DNA from: Austropuccinia psidii
Taxonomy: Eukaryota > Basidiomycota > Pucciniomycetes > Pucciniales > Sphaerophragmiaceae
Assembly (NCBI GenBank): GCA_023105745.1
Contig: JALGQZ010000009.1
Location: 37,448,359-37,512,358 of the forward strand
Reading direction: 5' to 3'
Length of the DNA stretch: 64,000 bases
The notes under the pieces are model-generated. The model saw only the letters and a program-made list of their open reading frames with translations, made no database searches and had not been told where the DNA came from. This document shows, in pieces, positions 1 through 11,589 of this stretch (positions within the stretch are counted from its first letter, which is position 1; every line of letters starts with the position of its first letter). The translations under genes and the position numbers were made by a program.

Positions 1-176
1 AATTGTAATGTAATTTTATTTTTAAATTATAATTAAATTTTCATTTTTGCATATAAATTTATATTTATATTTTAATTTTTGTTTTGATAATATGAATCAA
101 TTTATTTTTTTATAATTGTATATTGTTTTATTATTTGTGGTCTTTTGGGAATCTGAAAATACCTCTAAGGCTCACA
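1..176 (-). repeat. 5' end of an LTR of the element A family, reverse orientation, cut by the window edge
   Basis: Read on the minus strand from 176, the sequence begins TGTGAGCC and continues through the conserved stretch about an AGAGGT block and an AAAGACCACAAATA block seen at the starts of the two element A LTRs (20744 and 41986). It then enters the same AT-rich run. The terminal TG dinucleotide falls at 175-176. The other end lies outside the window, so I cannot tell a solo LTR from part of a full element. Confidence 0.75.
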
Positions 177-1019
177 GCTTCAGTCCCTCAGTCTTATAAT
201 CCTTAGCAGCTACCCAGAGACCATTAAAGGACCCCAAATCGCTGGCTTTTCAGGTGTTGGGTATTTCATTCCAACAGTATTCCCTGGATTATTCCAGGGA
301 AATTTCAAGAGGCTGTAATCATTCAAATCAGTTTTCAAGGCATCAAGAACTCCAGCACTCCTTGGAAAACTCAATTGGTCCATACAGGCAGTATTCAGAC
401 AGCCTGTATGGAATTGGCCCACTTGGGACCCTTCATATTCCACTGGGGGAATTCAAGACAACATTTAATTCCCAGGATTTCCAGATCTGTATTGACCCCA
501 AACAGTCAATACAGCTGGGTGATAAACCCTCCAGGATCAATCTTCAGCTTTTTCACATATACTGGCCACCTTTTATTCCCTGGGGACTTTTTCCCCTGTT
601 AATTAATATATTGGATTTATTTTTATTTTTATTTTATTTTCATTATTCATGTAAATACTGATAATATTAAGTCAGTCATTTTGCACTTCTTTCTTTGCCT
701 TTCAGTGGATATTGGTGGTCATATCCTTTACTAATTCCATTGTTCTTTCTGGAAGGTTGAAAAAGTAAATTGAGGATTTGTTTGGGTTGCTCTTTGGCCT
801 TTAGCTTCCTCTTATTATCCTTTGGCCTTTGGCTTCATTATTATCTTTGGCATATCTTGTACTGCTCTCATTTTCTCTTAAGGAAATACATTTTTCTGAA
901 TTCTCTTTATATTTGGAGCCCTTCAATTGAGTACCTGATTCCTGAGTGCCAGGCCACTCTTGTTATTCCCAAGAGCCCCTGTGACAGTGGAATGATGAGC
1001 TCAGATTTCCCCCTTATCA
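177..1019. other. Non-coding stretch with a cluster of short hairpins
   Basis: No convincing gene. Short open frames at 254-661 and 770-1033 have no recognisable domain and low-complexity ends. Perfect inverted repeats occur at 255-260/271-276, 280-288/293-301 (9 bp, 4-base loop), 379-389/402-412 (11 bp) and 487-496/505-514 (10 bp, 8-base loop), with a bulged one at 332-340/360-370. From about 600 the sequence is AT-rich and structureless to my eye. Confidence 0.6.
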
Positions 1020-1519
1020 TCATCAATTCTTGACAGCCATCAATTCCAATTCATACTTTTGATCAATAGTGCGCCAAACTTGTTTTTGATTTACTGGCTC
1101 ACCTAGCTCAAAGGGAGATTTTTTGGTCCAAACAGCCTTGGAACAATCTTCAATGGTCCAATGGATATGACCACAAGACAAATCCAAACAATGTTGCATT
1201 TCTCAAGCACTAAGATAGGGTTTCTTGACAGAAATACTTGACCTTTTCCCTAGGCCATGTATTGCTTTGCAAACAGTATTGATGGAAGCGTCAATGGTGA
1301 GCATATTATTGATTGAAGCAAGAGTATCATGACAATTTTGTTGAACAACCCAAGCAAATTACAAATATCACAATTGTTTAGTTTTGGAGGCCAGCCGGCT
1401 ATAGGTAGATTTTCAAGATGACCTTGCTCTTGAAATCTTTGGAAAGTATCATGAATAGTTATGAGTGGTATCCCCAAAAAGGTTGCTATGGTTTGCATTG
1501 AGGCCCCAGCATCATGCAT
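1020..1519 (-). pseudogene. Tc1/mariner transposase relic
   Basis: Reading the minus strand from 1519, the first 60 or so residues form the N-terminal helix-turn-helix pair of Tc1-type transposases. There is a GASMQTIATFLGIP helix followed by a GHLENLPIAGWPPKLN linker, which matches the usual G-R-P-x-K-L hinge. A frame break follows. Around 1215-1040 the catalytic-core phrasing reappears: a W-T-I-E-D block, then WTKKSPFELG, then a V-W-R block. In active Tc1 enzymes the W-T/S block is followed by an Asp of the DDE/DDD triad; here Lys-Lys stands there. The rest of the catalytic domain and both terminal repeats are missing or unrecognisable. It is a truncated, frameshifted, inactive copy. It lies left of element D, so it was part of the site D inserted into or near. 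Confidence 0.75.
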
Positions 1520-2302
1520 GCCAACTACACAACCATGAATGCATTGTCTATTGTAGGGTGTAATATTTTAATAATAAGAAAACAAAGCATGTATTTAGGA
1601 GATGATTGATATTAAAAGAAACTTACTTGGGTAGATCTTATTTATATAAAGGCATGATTTATTCCCCAACAAAAAAAAAGACCCGAAAAATGAAACTGTG
1701 TCACATGTTACAGCAATGAAGCATATTTAAAAGATGAAATCCAATTATTTATTTTGATTGGTTGAATAATATGAGCAGAAGGACCAACACAATGAGTGAA
1801 AAGAATCAAATCAAAAGTGGGTTTCAGTCCAGAAAAATCAAAGTGTGCAAGTTGAAGAAACAAGTTCCCATTCAGAGGTATATTGGAGGGTACTGTACAA
1901 AATGCAGTTGAATACAAGATCTTGACTTGTCCATTGCTCAATAATTAAATAAAGAGTCTGAAACGTGAGTCTTCTTAGTTATTTGGTCTTTGAAAATGAT
2001 TTTTTTTTCAATTTTTCATGGTCCTTGATCCATGAAAAAATATAACACTGTTTTAGCCTGAGGTAAGGATGAAATTCTGAGAAATTAGTAGTAGTGGTGA
2101 ATTGAATATTTTGATTGGTATAATAAAAATTAAGGATTTAAACCCTTTTCAAGATTTTGAAATTAAAAATTGGACCTTAAATATTTTGGATATCAGGTTT
2201 GTAAATTGGAGTTTATTTCTTGATTTTTTTCTTTCATTTGAAGTAGAATGGTAATATTGGAATTTCATTTTTTTTAGGTACAATAGAATTTGGTACTCCA
2301 TT
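1520..2302. other. AT-rich flank of element D without a recognised gene
   Basis: A minus-strand open frame at 1708-1941 has ordinary amino-acid composition and may be a fragment of a real protein, but I do not recognise it. The remainder to 2302 is AT-rich. This is the immediate left flank of the D LTR; the matching right flank lies outside the window, so no target duplication can be tested. Confidence 0.4.
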
Positions 2303-2731
2303 TGTCAGCTTGTGAGGTATGTATGAATTACCCATAAGGCCACAAATAACTTATTATAAATTTGATTTAACCATAAGAAAAATTATCAAATGAATTTAAA
2401 ATGAAAAATAATGGAAAGATAAGTATAACTTTATTTTTGATAAAAAAAGTTATAAATATTATGCAATTTTTAGATTATATACAAAATATAACCTAGGGTA
2501 AACCCATAGAGTGTTATACCCAAAATTTCATCTTTGTAGTTTTATTGGAAGATATAAGAATCTCACAGTACAATTGGAAAATTCAAACATTTTTACTAAA
2601 ATTTTTGAATTGTTAAATTTGAGCTTAAATTTAAAGTTGCATAAGGTTTGTGAAAAGTTAAAAAAATTTAGTTAAAATTGAGATGTTGTGTATATTTACT
2701 TAATTAGCTAAAGATTTTACATAAATGATTT
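2303..2731 (+). repeat. Left LTR of element D, first part
   Basis: Starts TGTCAGC and aligns by eye with the right LTR that starts at 62517: shared GTATGTATGA, ACCCATAAG, a CCTAGGGTA block and a GTGTTATACCCAAAATT block. It is interrupted at 2731/2732 by the TIR transposon and resumes at 17170. The TTT at 2729-2731 is repeated at 17167-17169. Confidence 0.85.
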
Positions 2732-2777
2732 CACCAGGGAAAATCTCGCATCAATTGTTGGAGATTGACTTCACATC
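2732..2777 (+). repeat. Left terminal inverted repeat of the TIR transposon
   Basis: 46 bases beginning CACCAGGGAAAATCT. Its complement is found at 17121-17166 with nine mismatches, eight of them transitions. It is preceded by TTT, the target duplication. Confidence 0.85.
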
Positions 2778-4121
2778 AAGCAGGATAAAAGTCAAGCTCA
2801 TGTCAAGCCAAAATCAAGCAAATGTTGAGCACACATCACACTCTTGTATTACACCTAATCCTGTGACATACACCAATATTGGTTCCCCTGTGCCTTCAAC
2901 TCATATTACACACCACCTGATTGTCCTGCAACCATCCAAAGGTTAGTAAAAATTACACAAGACCCGCCTGTTTTCACACACACATCAAAGAGGTCCTTCT
3001 GTCAGTATTGATTTAGAGGCTGGGGGTTTGACTTCACCAGGTCATTCATGAAAGGACTCTGCCTCTGCGGGATTGTCATTTTGAGGATGACACTGGTAGA
3101 GCCCGCCGCACAATACCGCAGGTGTGGTGCGGTTGCATTGGCATGTGCGTGTGCCCATGTGGAGGCGGGTGCGTAAGGGCCAATTCCCCTTCCAACATGA
3201 TGATGGCGCAATTGGACATTTTGGATGCTGTGATAGGTGAGTGTGTGGGTCATTTGATCATTGAAATTGGCTTATTAACACTGTACCCAATGTCAAAATA
3301 GTAATTTCTTTGTGGCAATGTGAAATGATGGGCTTTGCGTGTCACAATGGCATGTCTCTGTCACCAAATTTCCAGGCAGTTATTTTACCAGAAAAATTGC
3401 TGATGAATCTGAGAGATTTGCATTTTTGTAGACTAAATATCATGAAATAATGGTTTTATCATTACAAGCAATCCACATGACATAACTTTGTTATCATAAA
3501 ATCCACAGTTACCTTCTATTTCCTCAGATATAATCAAGTGTCCATCATCAGAGCCACCAGATTTATAAATATTGAGATACAGAAAATCTGGTAAGAAATT
3601 CACATCAATCTTCAAAGTTTTTAATATTAGAAATTTATTGTTCAGCATGCAAGATGGCTCAGAGACTTAAAAAATGCTATCAATAACACCAAAACGTTGT
3701 GAGTTGCCCCTCAGAAAACATATCACACTGTTGCTGACATTTTTGGATTCAGTTGAAAATATATTGTTCCCAACATTAATGTTTGAAACTAGAAAATACC
3801 AAGGTGAGACAATCCTTGAAGTGGGATGACTTGTGGATTGTACAGTAGTGTCTAAGCTGATCCATTCAACTATTTCCCTTGTGGAATGAAAATTATGTAA
3901 GTACTCAACCAGGAAATCATAATTTTGTTGGTCATGGCAGTATAATTTGTTATATTTTTGGCAATTGAACGGGGCAGGAGGCTGTGATTCATAAAGCTGT
4001 TTTATTTCACATGGGACAGATGGGGATTTCGGGAGAACAGAAAGGTTGGAAAATCAACAGATATGTTGAAGTAAGATTTTCTCTAAATAATCTATTCAGA
4101 GTTGCAAGAAGTTAGTCTTAT
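2778..4121. other. Left subterminal region of the TIR transposon, non-coding
   Basis: There is no gene I can support. A TTGACTTCAC motif from the terminal repeat recurs near 3029-3038. Around 3090-3200 lies a short GC-rich patch unlike the AT-rich surroundings. Small open frames here have no recognisable domain. Such regions usually hold transposase-binding repeats, but I could not define a repeat unit. Confidence 0.45.
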
Positions 4122-7100
4122 TCAGTTCATGTGTTTAATAAATGTGAATATATTGATCTTATTAATTGAAATACATATTTTTTTATTTGTTGGAATCTTT
4201 TCAAATACTCCAATCAAGCGCTCATAACCCCATGTGGCTGAGGCTTGTTCTGGGCCCCAACATTGGAAGAGCTCGGGAATATGATCAGCAAAATGATTAT
4301 TTGGTTTACTTTTCTGTTTTGGGAACAGGTGTTGATTGGAAAGGATAAATTTTTTCCAATGTTCAGCAAATTCAGTCACATCATCCATTGAAACAGTCCA
4401 ACTTGTGGAAATGTTGATAGCACTAATCAAATGGAATGTATTCTTGGTTAGTTCATTTTAAATTTATTCTTATAGACCCATTTTTCTTTGTGTGTTGGTG
4501 GATTTGTGTTCATCTAATGACATATGTTGACTGAGAATTAAAAATGTAATATAGACCTTGTATAAGAGAGCCCATTAAGTGGCTTTTACACTACCATGAG
4601 AGGGGGAACCCATTTTGAATGGGTACTCTTGTCCATGATGAGGGAATTATGGTATCAGATATGATTTGTCAGAGCTGCTCCAGAGCCTCACCCTTGATCT
4701 GGTGATCACTCAGTGCACTGATATCCAATTCAGAGGGGATTTCAGAATTGGGGATGTAATCTGCATCAAATGAAGGAATCTCTGCAGAACCACTAGATGG
4801 ATGTTTTGTGTGAGGCGTGGGCATTGGGAGGTAGTTTTTTTGGGTGGAAGTAGTGGGGAGTGACTCATTTATTATTTTTGCTGTGTCTCTTCTCAGGGAG
4901 CGGGCCTCTCTCAATGTGATTTTATCAAGAGAGCTGTTGGAGGTCATGGAATCTGAGTCTGAACTGTTGGTGTCATTGGATTCCCTGTGGGACCTGAAGT
5001 AAATTTTTGATTTGGACTCTGGAATGCACAATTTGAAAGCTGCATGATCCTTCAAAATTCCAAGTATTAAATTATGCATTATGTCAAGATTAACCATTCT
5101 GGTTGCATCCCAATATGGAAGGTCTTCCAAAATTGAATATCAAACTCCATACTCAGAAAAAATTGCTTGTTGTTGTTTTGGGGTTGCCTGAAGCCATTTG
5201 GCAATGGTTGATTTATGATTTTGGTATGAGTGCTTGTAGTGAAATTGAAGACCAATTTCTTCAATTTCGGCTTTGTGAATAATGCAAAAATTACAAAGGT
5301 GTTTCCTGAATTAGAAAGAAATCCAGTAAGCCTGCGCATGGAAACCACATCCGCAATTTCCGTGAGGATGGCAACACGGATAAAGGATCCTGAAGGACCT
5401 GTTGAGGTGGGTGCAAAATGGTATCCTTGCCACAGCTCTTTGAGATCCTTGATCAAGGGCATTAATAAGGAATTCAATTGAAGGGCAGTTGTCTCCTTTG
5501 GACCCGGGATGATTCCTGCAAAATAGACATTCTCTGGCTTCAATCTTTCCCTTGGGGGGAGATTGAGACAAATAAGCATGATACGTCCAATGCTGGCCAA
5601 CCAGGATGACTTTCCATGTGCATTAAACCAGTCCACATAAATCATGAAGGCCAATGCACCAGGAATGGACATGAATGGGGGGTCGTGAATATTTCTAGTG
5701 CCAGTGAAGCATCTCCAGACCAATCCATCCCAGATGTCACATTTGGGAAAACCTTTGGGAGTTTGGGATTGTTGATGTTGATGCAGAATTTCCATAATTT
5801 CAGCCCGCTGGAGGAATCTGGCAAGCCAATTTTTGAATGGTTGATAAATGAAATGTTTTGTTGCTATAAAGTTTTTCTTAATGTTGGTTGTGTTTTGGGT
5901 GCAGGGTTCAAATGAATAGATGAATTTGCCTAATGATGGTGTGAAAGGGGGATCATGATCATTTGGGTCATTATGGCATTGACAGTGGGGTTGGTCAGTT
6001 CTGACTGATTCTGTAAGATGTGTGTATGAAACTGATGATAATATTACTATTAACTAACAGTACTATGACTGTTCTTATGAAATATAATAACAAAGTGTTA
6101 TTATAACCACAATTAAATAATTAAAGAAATATTTCTTTCACGTGTTAAACACTACTAGTGATTTTAACAGTGAGAAAGTAATTGTCTAAAAGAATCAATT
6201 ACAAGAAGATTTTAATAATAAAAATATTTTAATATATACTTATCTTTTGCAAGAATAATTATAATGGTAATTCTTGAAGAAAACTAATTTTAGAGAAAAA
6301 CTTTAAGAGTTAAAGATAAATCACTCACTAATATTCCAAAGAACTTATTGAAAGATAAGATAGAGAGATTTGACGTAGAATTGTGGATTTAAAGGATCAA
6401 AATCAATTTATAAGAGTATTACAACAATTTGTAGTCGGATTCTATGATTTCACTTCTTTCTGATTTATTCTGAAAGAATTAAAACACTTAAGAATAGCGT
6501 TTAACTAATACTTACTTGTTGGTAACAATGTTATAAATGATAATAAGATGATGATGATGTGGAAAAAACAGCAAGAGGAAGCCTCTTTTAAGTCAACAAC
6601 AGCTCACAGAGGTGTTCCATGGCGCAAACTGAAAAACCAGTGAGTGAGAAAACAATAAAATCTTTTGGATTATTGATTGCATCATCTGTTGTCACGTAAG
6701 ATTATCATAATTACTTAATTGATGCTTTTATGTGACTACCAACTCCAATATGGTTAAGAATAAAAGAAGTAAAATCTGTAAATATTCTTTTATTCCAAAA
6801 TAATAATTTATTCCTCAAAGTTATCAATGTTATTGGCAATTTAATCACAGGTTGTAATCACTGTGAATTTCTGAAGATTCAGTGTTTCACATAGAATAGT
6901 CAAAAATGGACTGTAAGTAAAACTTTTAATTTTACTAGTAAAGCTGTAATTATTTTCGGTTTTACCATGGATAATACAGCTCTACATTAGTACTGAAAGT
7001 TTCAGAGAGATTCATTAAGAATTGTATTTTTAATGAATTTTTGAAGTTTTTACCTCATTTCTATGTAGAATTGCAAATATCAGTGTTTAACTGGCTGCTA

Positions 7101-8498
7101 TGAGGTAAATCAATAGATACGAGTCCAAAAAAGGTTTTAATTACTCTTTTGGGGTTTATCCATGGAAGATAATTAAGAATTGACATGGTTACAGGAGTCT
7201 AAGTAGCTCTTTAACTCCTTGGCACGTCAAAATAGCAGGTTATTTGCTATTTCCTTAAGATTTACTGTAGTTGTAACATGGTAACCAAGTTCCCAAAAGG
7301 TTTTAGCTTACCAATTAGGCCAAGATCAGCCATGGATCCAAGCTTTGGAGCTGTCCACACCTCTGAGGCCTCAGAAGTTGGGTACCCAGGGTCTCTTTGA
7401 TGTTGTTTGTCCCCCTTGCTTATTTTTCACATCAAAATAGAAAATTGAGCTTCAAGTGAGATATCCACTATGGGTGTACCTAAAGTCCATGTAGGAATAC
7501 CATGATATTAAGTGCTAAAAACATGCATAATACTATTCTTAGTGTATATGTAACATGGGATTTCTCACATTCCCATTATTTTGGTGTGAAATTAAGAAAA
7601 ACAAAAAATTTTCATGGATCTTTTATGTGGTATTGATGATATGGTATTGAAGTATTTTCCATATTACCACCTCAAAGAGTTAGTTTGAGCTTACTCACTC
7701 TATGGAGCTACCCTAGGTGAATTTTCATGTAGAATACAAATCTGGCCTTAAATCTATGGATTTACTTACTCAATAAAAAGTTATTCATCTTTTCTGAAAT
7801 AAAAAATGATGAATTTTGGATATATGCATGACTTATGAGTTATGCATAATTAAAAATTCATTTTTAAGAGGATTGTGGCCTATTTGGGTATGTAAAATAT
7901 ACCTCAAGGCTCACAGATTCAGTAAGGCCATTAAGAAAGAAAAATTGAGGAAAGCATATATAGTTTTGAATAACTGGCACCAATTGGAGATGTTCAAATA
8001 TGGCACTGAGATATTGAGGTATATGGAATGCAGGAGTGGGGTGACCACCTGAGCTTTAGATACTGGACTTGATCAGCAGGTTCAGGGCGGGTTGAGAATG
8101 CGTGAAGCCCTGCGGGGTATATTATACCTTAATGATAGAATGGCAGATATTATCATTCCAAGGTCTTGTGGGGGAAGGTTTTGACTCCCACTGTATGGTT
8201 TCTGTGCAGTTGAATTGAGACCCTCTGGAGTGGAGAATGTGATTTGGGTCAATTGTGAATAATCAGCTGGGAAGATCTGATCCAATAGCATTTGCGGGAA
8301 CTCAGATCCTGAGGCAGAAGTAGGGATGTTTGGAAGAGATTTGGGTGCAATGGTTGATTTGAGCTTTTTAATGTGCTGTTTATATTGGAAAGGTGTGCAG
8401 GCAACTCCCTGCCTATCACCCTCAGGGGAAGAGTGTGTTTGAGTTGAGCAGTGCTGAAACATGAATTTACACATTGAGGAATAGCGGCGGGTTGTCAT
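4122..8498 (-). pseudogene. tnp2/Plavaka-type transposase, broken and split by a solo LTR
   Basis: The gene reads right to left. The N-terminal piece is at 8082-8498. The gene is then opened by a solo LTR (6012-7915). The core follows at 5079-5870 and contains VDWFNAHG, CLNLPP and GIIPGPKE (near 5490-5510), phrases typical of basidiomycete tnp2-like transposases. A frameshift near 5130-5290 leads into WDATRMVNLDIMHN (5071-5112), matching the family's W-D-P-T-R...D-x-M-H-N block. The C-terminal piece at 4122-4430 has KPNNHFADHIPELFQCWGP, matching the family's K-P-N-H-H-Y...W-G-P block. The enzyme would cut and paste the element at its terminal repeats. Multiple frameshifts, stops and the LTR make this copy dead. 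Some breaks may be introns, which I could not all place. Confidence 0.8.
6012..7915 (-). repeat. Solo LTR inside the transposase gene
   Basis: Read on the minus strand it starts TGTGAGCCTTGAGGTA at 7915 and ends in TTACA at 6012, the same ends as the A and D LTR families. It is about 1.9 kb and flanked by a perfect 5-bp duplication GATTC (6007-6011 and 7916-7920). No internal region is present, so the element was removed by LTR-LTR recombination. A 78-codon open frame at 7816-8052 runs across the junction and is not a gene. Confidence 0.85.
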
Positions 8499-9460
8499 TG
8501 TTGCAGGAATTGTGAGTAAGGTTGGTTTGTGTATAGATATCTATGGTTGATGTGAAAGTGTTTAGGAGTGTTATTAATTGGAAAAAAATTGAGTGATTAT
8601 TTATGAAGGGGGAGATGATTTGAGCCAGATGAGGATTTTATTCCATTTGTAATGGTGGCTGAGCTGCAGGGGATAAAGTGTAACATGTCCAATCTGGATG
8701 GTGGAATTGGTTAGGAGTTTAATTGGGTAAAATGCCATGCTTCTCAATGCTCATACAGATTCTATTTTATTTACACATGGTGATACTGCGGTTTTGACCC
8801 TTGAGAGGCGTTCCATTAGGGATGTGTCAACACTGAATTGAGGGGATTAACATTCAAACCATGTACACTGGCACGCCATTGTAAATGGTTTAAACCTTAT
8901 TACAGACATAACAATATAACTCTATTACATAAGAATTTGGAGTGGAGCTAAAGTCTTGTTATTTGGTTTGAGTGCAAGCGGGCTTTTAATTGGTTGGAAT
9001 GCAATTTGTATTTTCTTTCCTTTCTTGAGAAGGTTATGTCTCTTTTGTGGGTAAATCCTTCATGAATATACCCCTTTGCAGATTTAGAATGCTGTGGAAT
9101 TTTTATGCATATATTGGCAGTTTGGATAATTCACAAAATGTGACAATGGGGAGGGGGAAATGTTTATCAAATATGATTACTTATGAATGATGGGTCCCCT
9201 TTGCAATCAAGAAAATATCACATTATATGATGGTATGCCATGCAGGGTGGTCTCTGACAAAAGCAGAGGAGCTCAAGAGGAGGCAGGGAGAATTCTCCTA
9301 AAAACTGTCTTATTAGAATTACACGAGAAATTTGGTTCTGTCTATTAATAGAATTTCTCTATTAAAAATTTGAAAAGATTTCATCTCATATCACTATATT
9401 TTATCATAATACTGAGCTGTTTTATCAAGTTAAATAAATTACTGTTCTTTTTTAGCCCTT
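8499..9460. promoter_or_regulatory. Spacer between two divergent transposon genes, probable shared promoter region
   Basis: The transposase reads leftward from about 8498 and the next gene reads rightward from 9461. The 960 bp between them contains no open frame with a recognisable product. By position it should contain both promoters. I did not find a clear TATA box. Confidence 0.4.
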
Positions 9461-10675
9461 ATGTCATCTTCCAAGCCACTTAAATCCCATTCAGATTCTG
9501 TTCATGACTCAGATAGTGAATCTAGCATAGAATATGTTCAAACACAGTCACCATTGAGTCCCAAAATTCCTCTCACAACCCCTATTGCATCCTCAATGAA
9601 TGTATCAGGTATTAACATTGATGTGGGAAATACAAAAGCTCAGATTTCAAGCACTTGGTCAATCCCAAATATTTCCGTCACTCCAATTCCCCCAAATCCC
9701 ACTAATACACAAATGGATGTGTCTGAAGGGCCAGAAAGCACACCTCAAATCTCATCAAAGGACAATCCCCAATCCAAAAATTCCACGTTAGTTCCTCCTT
9801 AATCCTGGTTGGAATCCAGTCGCATCCCAGGATCCCTTTGGACAAAGTAAACAGCCAACCCTCAATATTCCATCAGGATCTCAGGTTCATGTGGGCAATG
9901 AAAAGAGGGTTGATGGCAGGCAACAAAAAAGACCATTGGAAAGACAAGACTCTCCCGTTCCTAGTTTGCCTTGCAAGCAAACTCCGCGGCAACCAATGGT
10001 TGGAGGACTTATTCCGCAGTAAGCAGCTAAAGTTTCATTTAATTTCCACTTCTGACTCAAGTGAACTGACTCTGCCTCCTTTTGCAGAGCCCTCCCAAAC
10101 CAATGAGCCACCTATTCCTGGCCCGAGTCCATCCTCTGAACCACATGAGGACGTTTGGACTCGTGAGCCTGAATCTGAGGTGGCTTTGACGCAATCCATG
10201 GAGGAACATTTTGGTAAGTCCAAGCTTTACTTTTTTTACTCTTCCCAAATTTTCCTCACCTTTCCTTCGACTATCTCCAGCTTGTCCCACTCCACCCCAC
10301 TCCATAATCATCATTGACGATATGTCCGTTGGATCCCCCTCCCCTTTCTCTTTCCCCTTGTGTTCCCTCTCCATCCACTCCTACCCCAGAGATCCCAACC
10401 GCCTCCTCCCCTCATTTTCATGTTGAGGCTCACCAGGAATTCACTGAACTGCAACCAATACTAATGATTCCTTGAGCCATCGTCCACAAATCAATCAACC
10501 AAATCTTGTTGGAGCATCGCTGATTGCTCCACATGATTCCCTTTGTGGATGCAACTCATTGAAATGAGATGCACCAGGAATTCTGGGAGGAACTAAACAC
10601 CCTCCTTGGCCAGGCACTGGAGGCTTATCCAAAGGAGGACAACACTGGGATAGTCTCAAAATACCTTGATAAATG
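9461..10675 (+). pseudogene. Unrecognised Ser/Pro-rich transposon gene, frameshifted, with an intron
   Basis: It starts with ATG at 9461 and reads a Ser/Thr/Pro-rich, acidic protein to a TAA at 9800. The +1-shifted frame around 9790-10020 continues in the same style (a NPGWNPVASQDPFGQ block), so I infer a frame break. A GTAAGT splice donor follows at 10213. The last coding-looking stretch lies at about 10430-10673 (LLHMIPFVDATH, then a Gln/Glu-rich helix) and ends at TGA 10673-10675, again with in-frame stops. No domain is recognised. Its place beside the transposase suggests an element-encoded accessory or DNA-binding protein, but that is inference only. Confidence 0.5.
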
Positions 10676-11067
10676 AAAAAATTGAATTCTTTCCTCTTTT
10701 TTTATTTTGTAATACTTTCTTTTAAAAAAAATTATTTGTATTCAATGATTGTTATGTTCATTTTATATTACATTCTTTTTTCACGTGAAATTATATTTTC
10801 CTCAATGGTTCAAATATCCTATTGTATGAGAATAATTTTTGTAAGTGCCCCACCAAATGTTTGAGTCAGTATTTGTTTGTGAGAACCTCTTTTGCCAAAA
10901 ATGTGCCAATAGTCACCATTACCCCTCCTATATTTTCTTCTTCCATGGATTACAACCATCTCAGATCTTAATTGTAAAAATTTGGGGGTTCCCCGCATGT
11001 GAGCAATCCACTCCAGATTCATGAGTCATTGCCTTTCCTATGGTCACAGGCTATTAATATTAGTTGT
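10676..11067. other. AT-rich spacer after the rightward gene
   Basis: T-rich at 10685-10800, then unremarkable sequence. Open frames at 10673-10864 and 10819-11022 overlap on opposite strands, are hydrophobic or biased, and have no support as genes. Confidence 0.4.
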
Positions 11068-11570
11068 TTAAGGAATTTTTAGAATTGTTGGGAGGCTTCC
11101 CAGGCCTAAGGAATGGTCTGAATTGTTGGTAGAATGTACAAGTATAAGGATGTGCATGTGAAGCTTCGGTAGCCTGTACAAGCATAAGGATTTGCATGTG
11201 AATTGTTGGAAGCCTGCCCTGGCGTAAACAATTGTTTTAATTGCTGAAAACCTGCACAAGCGTAAGGATTTGCATGTCAAGCATTGGGAGCCTTCACCCA
11301 CATAAAGAAGTGTCGGAGCTGTTGGGAGGCTGCCCCCGCGTAGGGAATTATTTGAATTGTCAGGAACCTGTTCAAGCGTAAGGATTTTGCATGTGAAGAA
11401 TTGGGATCCTAGACAGACGTAAGGAATTTTTGGCATTGTTGGAAGGCTGCCCCGGTGTCAGGATTCACAGCGCAAGGTTTTGCGTGTGAAGCATTGGGAT
11501 CCTGGACAGGCGTAAGGCTTTGCGTGATGCATTGGGATCCTGAACAAGACCAAGGAACCAGGCCAAGCGT
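11068..11570. repeat. Degenerate minisatellite inside the TIR transposon
   Basis: About a dozen imperfect units of roughly 30-45 bp alternate two themes: a GCGTAAGGATTTGCATGTGA-like block, and a TTGTTGGGAGGCTGCCC- or ATTGGGATCCTG-like block. The array lies between the ends of two convergent genes. Unit length varies, so it is an old array with internal deletions. The open frame at 11068-11436 on the minus strand merely translates the repeats. Confidence 0.7.
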
Positions 11571-11589
11571 ATGGTGGCATGCCACCATA

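Noticed and set aside
254..661. 135-codon plus-strand ORF
   Set aside because: It lies over the hairpin cluster, has overlapping frames on both strands and no recognisable domain.
7816..8052. 78-codon plus-strand open frame
   Set aside because: It runs across the border of the solo LTR (7915/7916), so it is a chance fusion of LTR and transposase antisense sequence.
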